A stretch of 64,000 nucleotides of DNA from JAIEOG01 sp964611895 (GTDB lineage Bacteria > Bdellovibrionota > FAC87 > UBA2466). This document shows, piece by piece, positions 1 through 8,520 of the stretch (position 1 is the stretch's first letter; the number at the start of each line of letters is the position of its first letter). The notes under the pieces are model-generated. The model made no database searches. It had not been told where the DNA came from and saw only the letters and a list, made by a program, of their open reading frames with translations. The DNA lies in contig CAZTDN010000001.1 of assembly GCA_964611895.1 (NCBI GenBank), positions 135,546 through 199,545 of the forward strand, written 5' to 3'. Both the position numbers and the translations under genes were made by a program.

Positions 1-1422
1 GCGACGCCCTGTTCCCCCAACCTCGGTCACAGTCGTGAGAATTTCTCGAAGTGTTTCTGCGGTCTTAGCAGAAACAATGCGCGTTCCAGACACTTGCTCT
101 GCTTCAGCCTCGGAAAACAGCATGTGCGGCCGCACCCAATACCCGCCATTTGCAAAGGGTTGAAACGCAGCAACAACCTGCAATGGAGTCACCGATAATC
201 CTTGGCCAAAGCCTGCTGTGGCCAAATGGATGGGGGTCCAATATTTTTCGGGGCGCGGGCCCGAAGTGACTTCTCCCGATAGCTCAATTCCAGTTCGGGT
301 GGTGAGGTGGAATTTTTCCAAAGTTTCTGCGACCCGCCCCGCTCCCAAAAGATGCGCTACTTTCAGGGCACCAATGTTGCTCGAGTACCGAATCACATTG
401 GTTAGTGAAAGACTTCCAAAGCCATTGGAATGCGCTTCAGTAAAAGTTTTATCTCCGACCCTAAACTTCCCCCGCTCGCAATCAATCAAGGTGTCTTTGG
501 TCAACAAGCCCAGATCCACAGCTTGTGCTGCAAATAAGACTTTTAAAGTCGATCCCGGTTCCAACAGATGACTGGTCATTCGGTTTGCAAGAACCTCGGG
601 CGCGAACTTATTCGCATTGGCCGGATCAAAGGTCGGACGTTGCGCCATGGCCAACACTTCACCCGTTACTGGGTGGAGAATAATTCCCATGGCGGCCTGC
701 GCATGGGACTCTTCCATAGAGCGGTCTAACTCTTCTTCGAGTAGGTTTTGCAACCTGCGGTCAATTGTGAGGTATATCCCTTTTTTCCGGCTTTCTTCGG
801 CTAAAATTTTTCGTCCAACATAGCTGGGTTTGCCCCGACCATCCCGAAGTACAGTCGGGCTGTTGATATTCTGAAGTAACTCCTCATTGAGTTTTAGTTC
901 GATTCCGGCCAAACCATTTCCGTCAATATCTGTAAATCCAAGCACGTGCGCCGCAAGAGTACCATTGGGGTATACTCGGCGATTTTCAGCCTCAATAAAC
1001 ACCCCACCCAAGTTGCGTTTAGATATCTTTTTGGCCACGTCTTCGCTCACCAAACGCTCAAGCCAAACAAACGGCTTGGGAGACTTGAGCTTTTTGAGCC
1101 ATTTTTCCGGGCTCCCACCCATGATCCCAGACAAGATACGAGCTGTTTTTTTGGGTGATCGGACTAGCTTGGGGCGAACGAACACGGAATGTGCGGGAAC
1201 GCTGATCGCAAGTTCTTCGCCATTTCGATCCAAGATGGGCAAGCGATAAGGTGCAATCTTTCCAGAACGGTGGAGTTGACGGGCTGCAAGGGACTGAAGC
1301 TCGGCTCTCGGAAAAACTTGCAACTGGACGAGCCGTAAACCTACTAACCCAAGAAATCCCACAAAACCCACGTACGTTACCGCCATTCGAATGCGCGTTG
1401 ATTTCTCGGTAGGAGGATGCAT
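1..1422 (-). CDS. ftsI: Penicillin-binding protein 3 / FtsI, septal transpeptidase (C-terminus outside window)
   Basis: Class B PBP that cross-links septal peptidoglycan in the periplasm. The ATG at 1422 (opening MHPPTEKSTRIRM) lies 2 bases from the ftsL stop. A membrane segment follows at about residues 14-30 (VTYVGFVGFLGLVGL), then the PBP dimer region. The transpeptidase SxxK motif is S291-T-L-K294 and SxN is S347-S-N349; the KTG motif would lie beyond the window edge. The 474 residues seen fit the family, which is about 580-650 aa. It follows rsmH and ftsL in the usual dcw order. Identification is secure; only the C-terminal part is missing. Confidence 0.93.
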   Translation of the reverse strand, partial: MHPPTEKSTRIRMAVTYVGFVGFLGLVGLRLVQLQVFPRAELQSLAARQLHRSGKIAPYRLPILDRNGEELAISVPAHSVFVRPKLVRSPKKTARILSGIMGGSPEKWLKKLKSPKPFVWLERLVSEDVAKKISKRNLGGVFIEAENRRVYPNGTLAAHVLGFTDIDGNGLAGIELKLNEELLQNINSPTVLRDGRGKPSYVGRKILAEESRKKGIYLTIDRRLQNLLEEELDRSMEESHAQAAMGIILHPVTGEVLAMAQRPTFDPANANKFAPEVLANRMTSHLLEPGSTLKVLFAAQAVDLGLLTKDTLIDCERGKFRVGDKTFTEAHSNGFGSLSLTNVIRYSSNIGALKVAHLLGAGRVAETLEKFHLTTRTGIELSGEVTSGPRPEKYWTPIHLATAGFGQGLSVTPLQVVAAFQPFANGGYWVRPHMLFSEAEAEQVSGTRIVSAKTAETLREILTTVTEVGGTGRR

Positions 1423-1423
1423 T

Positions 1424-1702
1424 CTAGTTCAAATTTCCTTTGGGTGTGTAGCGAACGTATTGAGAAGGAACTGCGGGCACCAGATCTAATTTAGCCGCTT
1501 GCGCCTCAAGCCTTTTGGGAGAGGTGAGCTTCAACCATCGAATCCGAAGATCCTGAAGTTTGTTGTCGATGCCCCGAAGTTCTTTTTGGTTCTGTACATA
1601 CTGGTAAGTTACTTTTACCGTCGATGTCCGAACCCAAACCATGACACCACAAAGCGTAAAAATAAGTACCAGCCAAAGCCGAGTTTCGGACTTAGATTGC
1701 AT
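1424..1702 (-). CDS. ftsL: FtsL-like cell division protein
   Basis: Small bitopic membrane protein of 92 aa. It has a short basic cytoplasmic end, one membrane helix at about residues 9-26 (LWLVLIFTLCGVMVWV) and a periplasmic coiled-coil-like stretch (KELRGIDNKLQDLRIRWLKL) ending in a PKRLE turn. FtsL acts with FtsB and FtsQ in the divisome and activates FtsWI. Sequence conservation in this family is very weak, so the call rests on size, topology and position between rsmH and ftsI. AGGA sits 5 bases before the ATG. Confidence 0.8.
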   Translation of the reverse strand: MQSKSETRLWLVLIFTLCGVMVWVRTSTVKVTYQYVQNQKELRGIDNKLQDLRIRWLKLTSPKRLEAQAAKLDLVPAVPSQYVRYTPKGNLN

Positions 1703-1768
1703 GGAATCCTGTAAAGGAGGGGATTGGTTAAAAGGCCGCGTTGAGAAATCTGCTTACCAATATCTATT

Positions 1769-2683
1769 CTACGCCGGAGTTGGCAGCTTTTCAACGCAAC
1801 GAAGCTTGGCGCTGCGCGCGCGAGGGTTCGCCTCCAATTCCGATTCCGTGGGACAAATTGGCTTGGGGGTCAATAAGCGGACCCTTTCCACTCTAGGACA
1901 TTCGCACGGTGTGCTAGCGCAAAGGCACTTACCGGCCCAAAGCGCAAAAATCCGTTTTACTAGCCTATCCTCCGTAGAGTGGAAGGTAATCACAGCCAAT
2001 CGGCCGCCTGGCTTCAGGTGGCCCAACAGCCCAGGCAGACTCTGTTCGACCTCCTCGTACTCCTGATTGACGATCATTCGCAATGCCATGAACACGGGCG
2101 TAGCCGGGTGCACCTTGGACCACGGTCCCCCCGCCACGCGAGCTAAGTCCGTTGTACGATTGAGTTTCCCCTCTTGAAAGGCGGTCAATATTTTCCTAGC
2201 CATACGACGCGCCCCATTGAGGTCCGCCATTTTTTGGAGCTGCGCGGCCAGCTCATTTTCATCTACACCGCTCAGGTACTGTGCGAGAGACCTCTCGTCG
2301 GTACGATCCATGCGCATGTCTAGGGGGCCATCTGCCTGAAATGAAAAACCACGTTCCGGCGTCAATAACTGTCGAGTACTCACTCCTAGATCGGCGAGGA
2401 TACCGTCAAATTTCCGACTCTGCTCAGAGGCGGCGAATTCGGACATTTTCCCATGAAGTAAAGTCAACCGCGGGTCATCGCGGAACTTGCCGTTTTTTCG
2501 GTAGTTTTCCAAAGTCTCGGAATCCCTGTCGACCCCCACAACTGCGACTGCGCCACGCTCAAGCAGCGCGTCCGAGTGTCCCCCCTCGCCAAAAGTCATG
2601 TCCGCAAATTCCCCGGCCGGGGAATTAAGAAGCAGCTCGACTGACTCCTCGAGCAAGACACTGCGGTGAATCTTGTGCGTCAT
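1769..2683 (-). CDS. rsmH: 16S rRNA (cytosine-1402-N4)-methyltransferase RsmH (MraW)
   Basis: SAM-dependent methyltransferase that makes m4C1402 in the P site of 16S rRNA. At 304 aa it is close to the usual length of about 310. Family features: the N-terminal HRSVLLEE segment, the SAM loop GEGGHSDALLERG (residues 33-45), DLGVSTRQL, and the C-terminal ITFHSTEDRLVKR. It is the first gene of the rsmH-ftsL-ftsI run. mraZ, which commonly precedes it, is absent: upstream lies a divergent gene after an 81-base gap. Confidence 0.96.
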   Translation of the reverse strand: MTHKIHRSVLLEESVELLLNSPAGEFADMTFGEGGHSDALLERGAVAVVGVDRDSETLENYRKNGKFRDDPRLTLLHGKMSEFAASEQSRKFDGILADLGVSTRQLLTPERGFSFQADGPLDMRMDRTDERSLAQYLSGVDENELAAQLQKMADLNGARRMARKILTAFQEGKLNRTTDLARVAGGPWSKVHPATPVFMALRMIVNQEYEEVEQSLPGLLGHLKPGGRLAVITFHSTEDRLVKRIFALWAGKCLCASTPCECPRVERVRLLTPKPICPTESELEANPRARSAKLRCVEKLPTPA

Positions 2684-2717
2684 TACGCTGCTTTACCATG
2701 AATGACTTCTTGCAGGA

Positions 2718-2745
2718 TAACGTCGTTTTGTTTTTTTTCCGATAA
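2718..2745 (+). promoter_or_regulatory. Possible sigma28 (FliA)-type promoter
   Basis: TCCGATAA at 2738-2745 matches the flagellar sigma28 -10 consensus GCCGATAA at 7 of 8 bases. A TAAC lies 16 bases upstream (2718-2721), against the consensus TAAA with about 15. It stands 20 bases before the start of the gene at 2765, ahead of fliD-fliS. The match is by eye; the -35 half is imperfect. Confidence 0.45.
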
Positions 2746-2764
2746 GTGAGGCAAGGACCTGGTC

Positions 2765-3094
2765 ATGAACGTAAAACCCATTCCAAAAAATGCGGCACTC
2801 CACTCGGTGAAGGAAACTTCCGAAGACAACCGCCATTCCCGCAACAGCCAACCCGGCACCAAGGACCAGTCCCGAAAACAGCTAAGCGTGGAAAAAAACG
2901 AAGAAACCGCGTCTCAGGAGACTGCCTTGGAAGCGGCGGATGAGGCTTTTCGAGCCTCTCAACCTACGAATACCCAAGCTATCGTGGACTTATTGTCACA
3001 CCCGACCCCCCAAAAAAGCATCGCCAAATTTCCAACGCCTAAGGCCCACCCTCACCCCACAAATACCGCCAAAAAATTGAACCAAAAAGCCTGA
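2765..3094 (+). CDS. Hypothetical low-complexity protein ahead of fliD
   Basis: 109 aa, hydrophilic, rich in Lys, Asn, Thr, Pro and Ala, with no membrane segment or signal peptide; probably disordered. I recognise no family. The position just upstream of fliD is where FlaG often sits and the length is similar, but the conserved FlaG C-terminal core is not visible. A purine-rich stretch (GGCAAGGA) lies 7 bases before the ATG, and the sigma28-like site upstream suggests late flagellar expression. It could still be a chance reading frame, although nothing else covers this interval. Confidence 0.5.
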   Translation: MNVKPIPKNAALHSVKETSEDNRHSRNSQPGTKDQSRKQLSVEKNEETASQETALEAADEAFRASQPTNTQAIVDLLSHPTPQKSIAKFPTPKAHPHPTNTAKKLNQKA

Positions 3095-3165
3095 GCATCG
3101 AAGACTTTTCGACGATTTAACCCGCCAAAACGGTTTTGATTCTAGGAATCGATCTGCTTCCTTTC

Positions 3166-3171
3166 TATAAT
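3166..3171 (+). promoter_or_regulatory. TATAAT hexamer upstream of fliD, possible -10 box
   Basis: Perfect TATAAT 60 bases before the chosen fliD start. No good -35 hexamer lies at 16-18 bases; the nearest, TTGATT at 3136, is 24 bases away. This is weak evidence for a separate fliD promoter. Confidence 0.25.
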
Positions 3172-3231
3172 AAAAGAAGAGGGCAATCGAACTTTCCTTT
3201 CTTGCCCTTTTCACAAACTTCTAACTTTGCC

Positions 3232-4641
3232 ATGGCAATCAACTTAGACGGCATCTCCAATCTCTCACCCGAAATGCAGCGCATTTTTACGGCTACTATT
3301 AAAGCCGAGTCAAAGCCCATCCAAACCGCCGAGGAGCGCAAAGGCCATATCGAAGAGAAACTCAAACTGGTCAATACGGCACTGAGCAAAGTGGAAGAGG
3401 TCAAAAAGCTCCTCCCAAACATGAACACGCCCCTCGCCATGCGGGAATTCATGGTAAACAGCACCGACGACAAAGTGGCCATAGGTACCGCGGACAAGAA
3501 TTTAGCGCAAAGAGGGGAACACTCTTTGGAAATATTTCAGCTCGCCGCCCCTCCAGCCGCTCTATCAAATCGCTTTCCAGACAAGACCGAAGCACGCATT
3601 GGTTCGGGTTACTTCATATTCAAAACAGCGGATGGAGAGGACAAAGAAGTTTATATCGACAATGAAAACTCTTCGCTGGAAGGGATTGCCCGCATCATCA
3701 ACTCAGCCGGAGTGGGCATGCGCGCAAGTGTCGTCAATGATCAGTCGGACAGCGAAAACCCATTCAGACTTCTGCTCACCGGTGCAAAGTCCGGCTCCGA
3801 CCAGACCGTGGAATACCCCGAGTTCTACTTTGCCGATGGTGACACGGAGTTCACCATTGAAGAAGAACGCCCAGCTACCAACGCGAGAGTGCGTTATCAA
3901 GGTTTTGAATTAGAAAGCCCTACAAATACCCTTAAGGACTTGATTGCGGGAGTCTCGATTGACCTAAAAGGCCTTTCCGAACCCGGCAAACCACTTACAC
4001 TGACCGTCGAACAGGACATCCCCAAGACCGTCGTCAAAATGAAGGATATTGTTACCGCGGTAAATGGCATTCTTGGGTTTATTCAAGAGCAGAACAAAAT
4101 GGACGCTAAAACCCAGGGATATAAAACCCTGGGTGGAGACTACGGCATCCGAATGACGGAGCAACGACTTCGCAGCGTACTGCAACAGAACTTTTCGGGC
4201 TCGTTCAACAACTCCTCCAAAGTCCGCATCCTCTCAGACATGGGGGTGGAGTTCAAAAAAGACGGCCTGCTCGCATTTGACGAAAAGAAATTCACCAACG
4301 CCCTCAGTGCGAATTTCGATGAAACTGTGAATTTGCTTGCCGGGGATGGTTTGCGCCCCGGCTTGATCACCCAACTCGGAAGCGTGCTTTCCTCGCTCAC
4401 GGTTCCAGGAACGGGGCTGCTATCTAACGAACGCACGACCTACCAGGAACGCGTCAACCGCATGAACGAGGACATCAAGAAAAAGGAAGAGCGCCTAGAA
4501 AAGAAGGCTGACACTCTCAAAGACAAACTCGCAAAAATGCAAGGAGCGTTTTCTAAACTGCAGGCGCAGCAAGGTGCTGTGAACGCAATGGGAGCCGGAG
4601 GTGGCGCTGCGCCAACTTCCCCTCTCCCCGGCGGCGGATAA
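3232..4641 (+). CDS. fliD: Flagellar filament cap protein FliD (hook-associated protein 2)
   Basis: 469 aa. FliD forms the cap at the filament tip and helps flagellin subunits assemble; it is exported by the flagellar type III system and has no cleaved signal. The ATG at 3232 gives MAINLDGISNLS, like other FliD openings. An upstream in-frame TTG at 3136 would add 32 residues of non-FliD character and is rejected. Helical ends flank the central FliD domains: an N-terminal coiled coil at about residues 25-65, and a C-terminal Lys/Glu-rich coiled coil (DIKKKEERLEKKADTLKDKL) ending in a Gly/Ala/Pro tail. fliS follows after 22 bases. No strong Shine-Dalgarno is seen. Confidence 0.92.
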   Translation: MAINLDGISNLSPEMQRIFTATIKAESKPIQTAEERKGHIEEKLKLVNTALSKVEEVKKLLPNMNTPLAMREFMVNSTDDKVAIGTADKNLAQRGEHSLEIFQLAAPPAALSNRFPDKTEARIGSGYFIFKTADGEDKEVYIDNENSSLEGIARIINSAGVGMRASVVNDQSDSENPFRLLLTGAKSGSDQTVEYPEFYFADGDTEFTIEEERPATNARVRYQGFELESPTNTLKDLIAGVSIDLKGLSEPGKPLTLTVEQDIPKTVVKMKDIVTAVNGILGFIQEQNKMDAKTQGYKTLGGDYGIRMTEQRLRSVLQQNFSGSFNNSSKVRILSDMGVEFKKDGLLAFDEKKFTNALSANFDETVNLLAGDGLRPGLITQLGSVLSSLTVPGTGLLSNERTTYQERVNRMNEDIKKKEERLEKKADTLKDKLAKMQGAFSKLQAQQGAVNAMGAGGGAAPTSPLPGGG

Positions 4642-4663
4642 GCGCAATCACGGATAAAAGATT

Positions 4664-5068
4664 ATGGATCCAAAACGCAAAATAGGCACAGGTGTCTACC
4701 GTCAAAACGAAGTCATGACGGCAAACAAAGAGACAGTATTGCTCATGCTCTACGCCGGCGCTGTGCGTTTTCTAAAACAAGCAATCGAGGCACTTAACGA
4801 AAAACGCACCGCAGATAAGTCTAAATACATTCTTAAAACACACGACATCGTTGCGGAACTGCGCGCCGGTCTGAAAAGGGATGGTGGAGAAATATCCGTC
4901 AATTTGGATCGATTATACGATTTTGTTATCGATAGATTAGTACAAGGAAACATGAATAACGCCGTCGAACCACTCAACGAAGCACTGGGTGTATTGACGA
5001 CACTGAATGACGCCTGGGAGCAAGCAGTAGCGTCACTCAAAAAAGAGAAAGCAACGGCCGCAAAATGA
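4664..5068 (+). CDS. fliS: Flagellin export chaperone FliS
   Basis: 134 aa, all-helical. FliS binds the flagellin C-terminus in the cytoplasm and prevents premature polymerisation. Family signature residues are present: GVYRQNEVMTANKETVLLML near the start, LYAGAVRFLKQA, and the later LYDFVIDRLVQGN. The length is typical (about 125-135). It sits directly downstream of fliD, the classic fliD-fliS order, and overlaps the next gene by 4 bases (ATGA), which suggests translational coupling. Confidence 0.95.
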   Translation: MDPKRKIGTGVYRQNEVMTANKETVLLMLYAGAVRFLKQAIEALNEKRTADKSKYILKTHDIVAELRAGLKRDGGEISVNLDRLYDFVIDRLVQGNMNNAVEPLNEALGVLTTLNDAWEQAVASLKKEKATAAK

Positions 5069-5526
5069 AAACCAGAATGAAATCGGGGGTCGCCATGGAA
5101 GAAGTGATTTACTATCTCGAGTTGAAGAACACCTACTACGAAAAGTTTCTATCAGTAACCGCAAAGTTCCTGGATCAAATCCAGCAGGAGCGGTGGGAGA
5201 ATTTGGACTATTTTGTGGATAATCGCGAGCGGATTCTCAATATCATTCGCTCGTATGACTTTAAAATTTCGGAACTCTTTCAACAGGTAGACATCGATTC
5301 TAATCGCCTGGAGGCTTACAGCCCCCGAGTGAAAGAGCTTCTGGAAAAACGCGAAGCCCTGGGCAAGAAAATTGTCGATCAGGACCTCGAGCTGATCGGC
5401 AAAATGGAAGATGTACGGTCCGAGACGATTCGGGACCTCAAGCGCACCCAAGAGACCGGCCGAAAGCTCCAATCTTTCTCCACTCCCGCCAGCACGAAAC
5501 GAGGCAAGCTACCCAAAGATATATAG
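5065..5526 (+). CDS. FliT-like flagellar protein
   Basis: 153 aa, helical and charged, no signal or membrane helix. The position after fliS and the FliT/FlgN-like make-up (YLELKNTYYEKFLSVTAKFL, then ERWENLDYFVDNRERIL) suggest a chaperone for FliD or hook-associated proteins. I infer this mainly from context, as FliT sequences diverge widely. The start at 5065 overlaps the fliS stop. A second ATG at 5095 has GGGGGT 6 bases upstream and may be the true start, giving MEEVIYYLEL. Confidence 0.75.
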   Translation: MKTRMKSGVAMEEVIYYLELKNTYYEKFLSVTAKFLDQIQQERWENLDYFVDNRERILNIIRSYDFKISELFQQVDIDSNRLEAYSPRVKELLEKREALGKKIVDQDLELIGKMEDVRSETIRDLKRTQETGRKLQSFSTPASTKRGKLPKDI

Positions 5527-5610
5527 AAGCGTCAAAAGCTTGTCGCCTCGCAGAGCGTTTGACGTGACGGCACTGCGTTAAACACGATAATTCAAAGCAT
5601 TTCCCGGTTC

Positions 5611-5625
5611 GTCCATGGCATGGAC
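5611..5625. promoter_or_regulatory. 15-bp perfect palindrome, candidate operator
   Basis: GTCCATGGCATGGAC has 7-base arms around a single central G, in the 119-base gap before the TPR gene, ending 20 bases before its ATG. A 7-base inverted pair, CGTCAAA / TTTGACG, lies further upstream at about 5530-5563. Either could bind a dimeric regulator; no regulator is identified. Confidence 0.35.
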
Positions 5626-5645
5626 TTTGCTCTTACCTAAGGTCA

Positions 5646-6785
5646 ATGCCAAAAACTCTCAACCCCTCCCCTCAGTCAGAGTCCCCTTTCTTTAACTTGC
5701 TCGCGGAAGCGGACGAAGTTCAGATCCGCGAAATCCCGACGGACGCTCCCGATAGGGTGATGTCCAGTTTAGAAAAAACCATCAAGGAGTTTGAATCCAA
5801 CAAAGACTCACAATCTTTGCGCACTTTTTTTGTGCACATCAAAACGCCTCCCGCCAAAATCGCTGCAACGCCGAAGCCTGCTCCTGGTGCAAAAAAATAC
5901 GATGTCGATGGATTGCGAGCCAGCGCAGAACTCCTTTTGGAAAATCAGGACTACCTACTCGCTCGAAATCTATTTTCGTACTTGCTGCAGCAAAACCTGC
6001 GCGATCCCATTGGACTGCGCGGCTTGGGCATTTGCTTGTACAAGCTGGGAGAAATCAACTCTTCTAGAAAATGTTTCCGGGCTCTCACCGAACTTTATCA
6101 ATCCGAGGAAGCCCACTACTGGTTGGGCGTAGGTTATCAGTCCGAAAGTAACGACAGCCAAGCCGTGTTCCATTTCGAACGAGTACTGACCCCCGGCTTA
6201 CTCACAGCCGATCAGCGCTTTGATTTGTACAAGTCTCATGGAAACTGCCTCACTCGGATGGGCAAACTAGACCAAGCCGAAGCCAAGTACCTTGCAGCTC
6301 TAGAGCTGTCGCCGACTTCGGACACGATTCAAGTGAACTTTGGGACGCTGATGATTCAGCGACGTGAATGGAAACGGGCTTTTGCATACTTTGAAAGAGG
6401 CGCAGAGCTCAACCCCAAGAGTTCCAAAGCCCAATGCGGACTTGGACTCAGCTCACTTGGAATGGGGCTGCTTGCTCCAGCGAAACAGCACTTCAACCTT
6501 GCCCTCGATATTGATCCCACTTGTCTTGTGGCACTCCATCAACTCATCGAACTCGCTCCTGAGACCGGAGACATTCCAGAATTGAAGTCTCGCTTGCGGG
6601 CGTATTTGGAAAGAGATCCTAACCACGCAGACAACCACTTTGCCCTAGGGGCCCTGCTATTTAAGGAAAACAACTGGAAACAAGCCGATTTTCACCTCGG
6701 CAGAGCTTTGGAGCTACGCCCCGGACATGCTGGGGCGACCAAACTAAAAGCAGATTTAAAAAACTTAGTTCGTAACGGTTTATAA
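5646..6785 (+). CDS. TPR-repeat protein, cytoplasmic
   Basis: 379 aa. The first 90 residues are charged and Pro-rich (possibly disordered). From about residue 95 to the end there are seven or eight tetratricopeptide-like helical pairs, e.g. RNLFSYLLQQNLRDPIGLRG, EAKYLAALELSPTSDTIQVN, RAFAYFERGAELNPKSS, QADFHLGRALELRPGHA. No signal peptide. TPR proteins scaffold protein complexes; the partner is unknown. It follows the flagellar genes on the same strand, so a motility-related role is possible but not shown. AAGG precedes the start by a short spacing. Confidence 0.85.
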   Translation: MPKTLNPSPQSESPFFNLLAEADEVQIREIPTDAPDRVMSSLEKTIKEFESNKDSQSLRTFFVHIKTPPAKIAATPKPAPGAKKYDVDGLRASAELLLENQDYLLARNLFSYLLQQNLRDPIGLRGLGICLYKLGEINSSRKCFRALTELYQSEEAHYWLGVGYQSESNDSQAVFHFERVLTPGLLTADQRFDLYKSHGNCLTRMGKLDQAEAKYLAALELSPTSDTIQVNFGTLMIQRREWKRAFAYFERGAELNPKSSKAQCGLGLSSLGMGLLAPAKQHFNLALDIDPTCLVALHQLIELAPETGDIPELKSRLRAYLERDPNHADNHFALGALLFKENNWKQADFHLGRALELRPGHAGATKLKADLKNLVRNGL

Positions 6786-6807
6786 CCTTCGCACGAGAGG
6801 AAACCCC

Positions 6808-7290
6808 ATGGTCCGCATCTCTACTGATGAAAACAAATCGGAGACCACACAGCAGGAACGCCTCAACGCAGTGGGAGGGGAGCACGAGGTGGCACTGTTC
6901 GTGTCCCGAGGGCTGGATCGCGCCATTACCGATGTCGAACGATTGCAAAAAACTCTGCTTTTGGCATCGGAACTCTTTCGCGATGAACGCAAAGTGGAAG
7001 GGCACCGAATCTTTTTACATTGTGTAGAGGGTTTGGAGCGGTTTCTGGACACGATTGTTTTGACTCGTCTTGCCCGCAAACTCGACTTTAGCCGCTTGGA
7101 AGTGGATGGTGTTAGCTTGGCGCGCTTAGAGAAAGATTTTTCGTCAATTCTGATAGGAATAGTGGATTGCCAAGAACGGCAGGACTTCGAAGGACTTGCC
7201 GACAAAGTCGAATATGAACTCCTCCCCTGCTTCGCGAGCTGGAGTCGCGCGCTGAGCCAAATCCAACGCTCGGCCAATTCAAACGCTTAA
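6808..7290 (+). CDS. Hypothetical helical protein
   Basis: 160 aa, cytoplasmic, mostly amphipathic helix, no recognised motif. It begins 22 bases after the TPR gene, with GAGAGGAAA 4 bases before the ATG, so the two probably share a transcript. The pattern of long helices (e.g. LDRAITDVERLQKTLLLASE) resembles small regulatory or chaperone-like helical bundles in flagellar neighbourhoods, but that is a loose analogy. Confidence 0.75.
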   Translation: MVRISTDENKSETTQQERLNAVGGEHEVALFVSRGLDRAITDVERLQKTLLLASELFRDERKVEGHRIFLHCVEGLERFLDTIVLTRLARKLDFSRLEVDGVSLARLEKDFSSILIGIVDCQERQDFEGLADKVEYELLPCFASWSRALSQIQRSANSNA

Positions 7291-7291
7291 C

Positions 7292-8395
7292 TTAATTGCC
7301 AGTGGAAAGATAGGTTACGACGATAGAAGTGCCTTCCGGGGGAGTGTTCGTAAACACTACCTGCCGGTTGGCTGCATCGTAGCTGTAGGGATATCCAGTC
7401 ACGACCGCTCCACTCTTGTCTGTAATCGTAACTGTCATCGTGGATACATCGGGGTACCCTTGCAAGCTAAACACTTTTGGCAATGTCTTCAGGCGCAATC
7501 CTGACAAATCCAAAGCATCCGAAAAACCCGCTCGGCAGAGATCTGCTTTTTCGCCACTCAATCGGTTTGCCAATCGGAAGTACCGATCCTGATAGTTTGC
7601 CGGATCCACATCAATCTGATTTCCATTGAGCAGTGCACAACGGGTCGCAGGTGTCGGAGCCGTACCGACAGGCAGTGGCTCGTAGTTAACCGAATACACG
7701 CGAATCAAATCGTTCTTTCCGTTTTTTAGCGCTAGCAGCTTTTGTGCATAAAACTCTACCGCTTCGCTGCCATCAGAAGTAGCTGATTGATCGTCACCAT
7801 ACGACAGGTAAACCAAAACAAGAGGCACTCGGGAATCACTTGCGAACTGCGTGCCTGTCAACGCCGTCAAGGAAGCGTCAAACCCCTTATTGAAGGCATC
7901 CGTCGAAAGGTTCAGCAGGGGAAAAAGAATGTTTCCAAACAAGTTTACGCGTTCCGTTAACGAGCCATCCCCGCGTTTCAAAACCATAGGGCTATTCACG
8001 GGCTTAAGCTGACCTTTTCGGAAGCGGCCATCGGTGCTCACAATGCCCATGCGGTACTGACCGCTTTCGCCTAAAGAAGCATCCAACCGAGAGAAAAAGT
8101 TTTTAGCTTCGGCGACTAGGGCGTCACGGTAGTTCGCCATGGGAGAACGGTCGTCGATAACCCAAAGCACCTCGAGATACGATGGGTTGTAATCTTGTAC
8201 GAAGGTTTCAGTGGTCTTAGCTGAGCTAAACCCATCCTTGTTCGCACAGCTCACCGAAACCAAAGCAACACAGACCGCAGCAATCGTTTGTTTCAATAAA
8301 GACTTCATGGATTTTTGAACCCACACTTTCATCGAGCGGGGTATTTGCAAATCACTCGCCAAAGGACTTTTCTCCATGAAACCTCTTAAATTCAA
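7292..8395 (-). CDS. Lipoprotein with degenerate VWA-like domain
   Basis: The mature protein probably starts at the lipobox VSVSC, after a signal peptide beginning MKSLLKQTIAAVCVALV (internal ATG at 8308). The listed start is a TTG at 8395 with a perfect GGAGGT 8 bases upstream; ATGs at 8377 and 8332 are also in frame, so the true start is unsure. After the lipobox, LEVLWVIDDRSPM resembles the first VWA strand (VIDNSGSM), but the DxSxS metal site is not intact. A C-terminal segment looks like a beta-sandwich. Outer-membrane or periplasmic lipoprotein of unknown function. Confidence 0.8.
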   Translation of the reverse strand: MNLRGFMEKSPLASDLQIPRSMKVWVQKSMKSLLKQTIAAVCVALVSVSCANKDGFSSAKTTETFVQDYNPSYLEVLWVIDDRSPMANYRDALVAEAKNFFSRLDASLGESGQYRMGIVSTDGRFRKGQLKPVNSPMVLKRGDGSLTERVNLFGNILFPLLNLSTDAFNKGFDASLTALTGTQFASDSRVPLVLVYLSYGDDQSATSDGSEAVEFYAQKLLALKNGKNDLIRVYSVNYEPLPVGTAPTPATRCALLNGNQIDVDPANYQDRYFRLANRLSGEKADLCRAGFSDALDLSGLRLKTLPKVFSLQGYPDVSTMTVTITDKSGAVVTGYPYSYDAANRQVVFTNTPPEGTSIVVTYLSTGN

Positions 8396-8520
8396 GTACT
8401 TACACCTCCATGCCCACTCCGAAATCGGGTCAAAGAACTCGCCAATAGTGACAATTCACGGCTACTCGAGGCCCCTACTCTGGACTTGCTGCTGGGACCG
8501 CCCCCGAGTATACCGATCCG

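Noticed and set aside
2765..3094. FlaG identity for the gene ahead of fliD
   Set aside because: The position fits but the conserved FlaG C-terminal core is not present; kept as hypothetical.
3136..3231. Upstream TTG start for fliD
   Set aside because: It adds residues unlike FliD, and MAINLDGIS at 3232 is the recognisable start.
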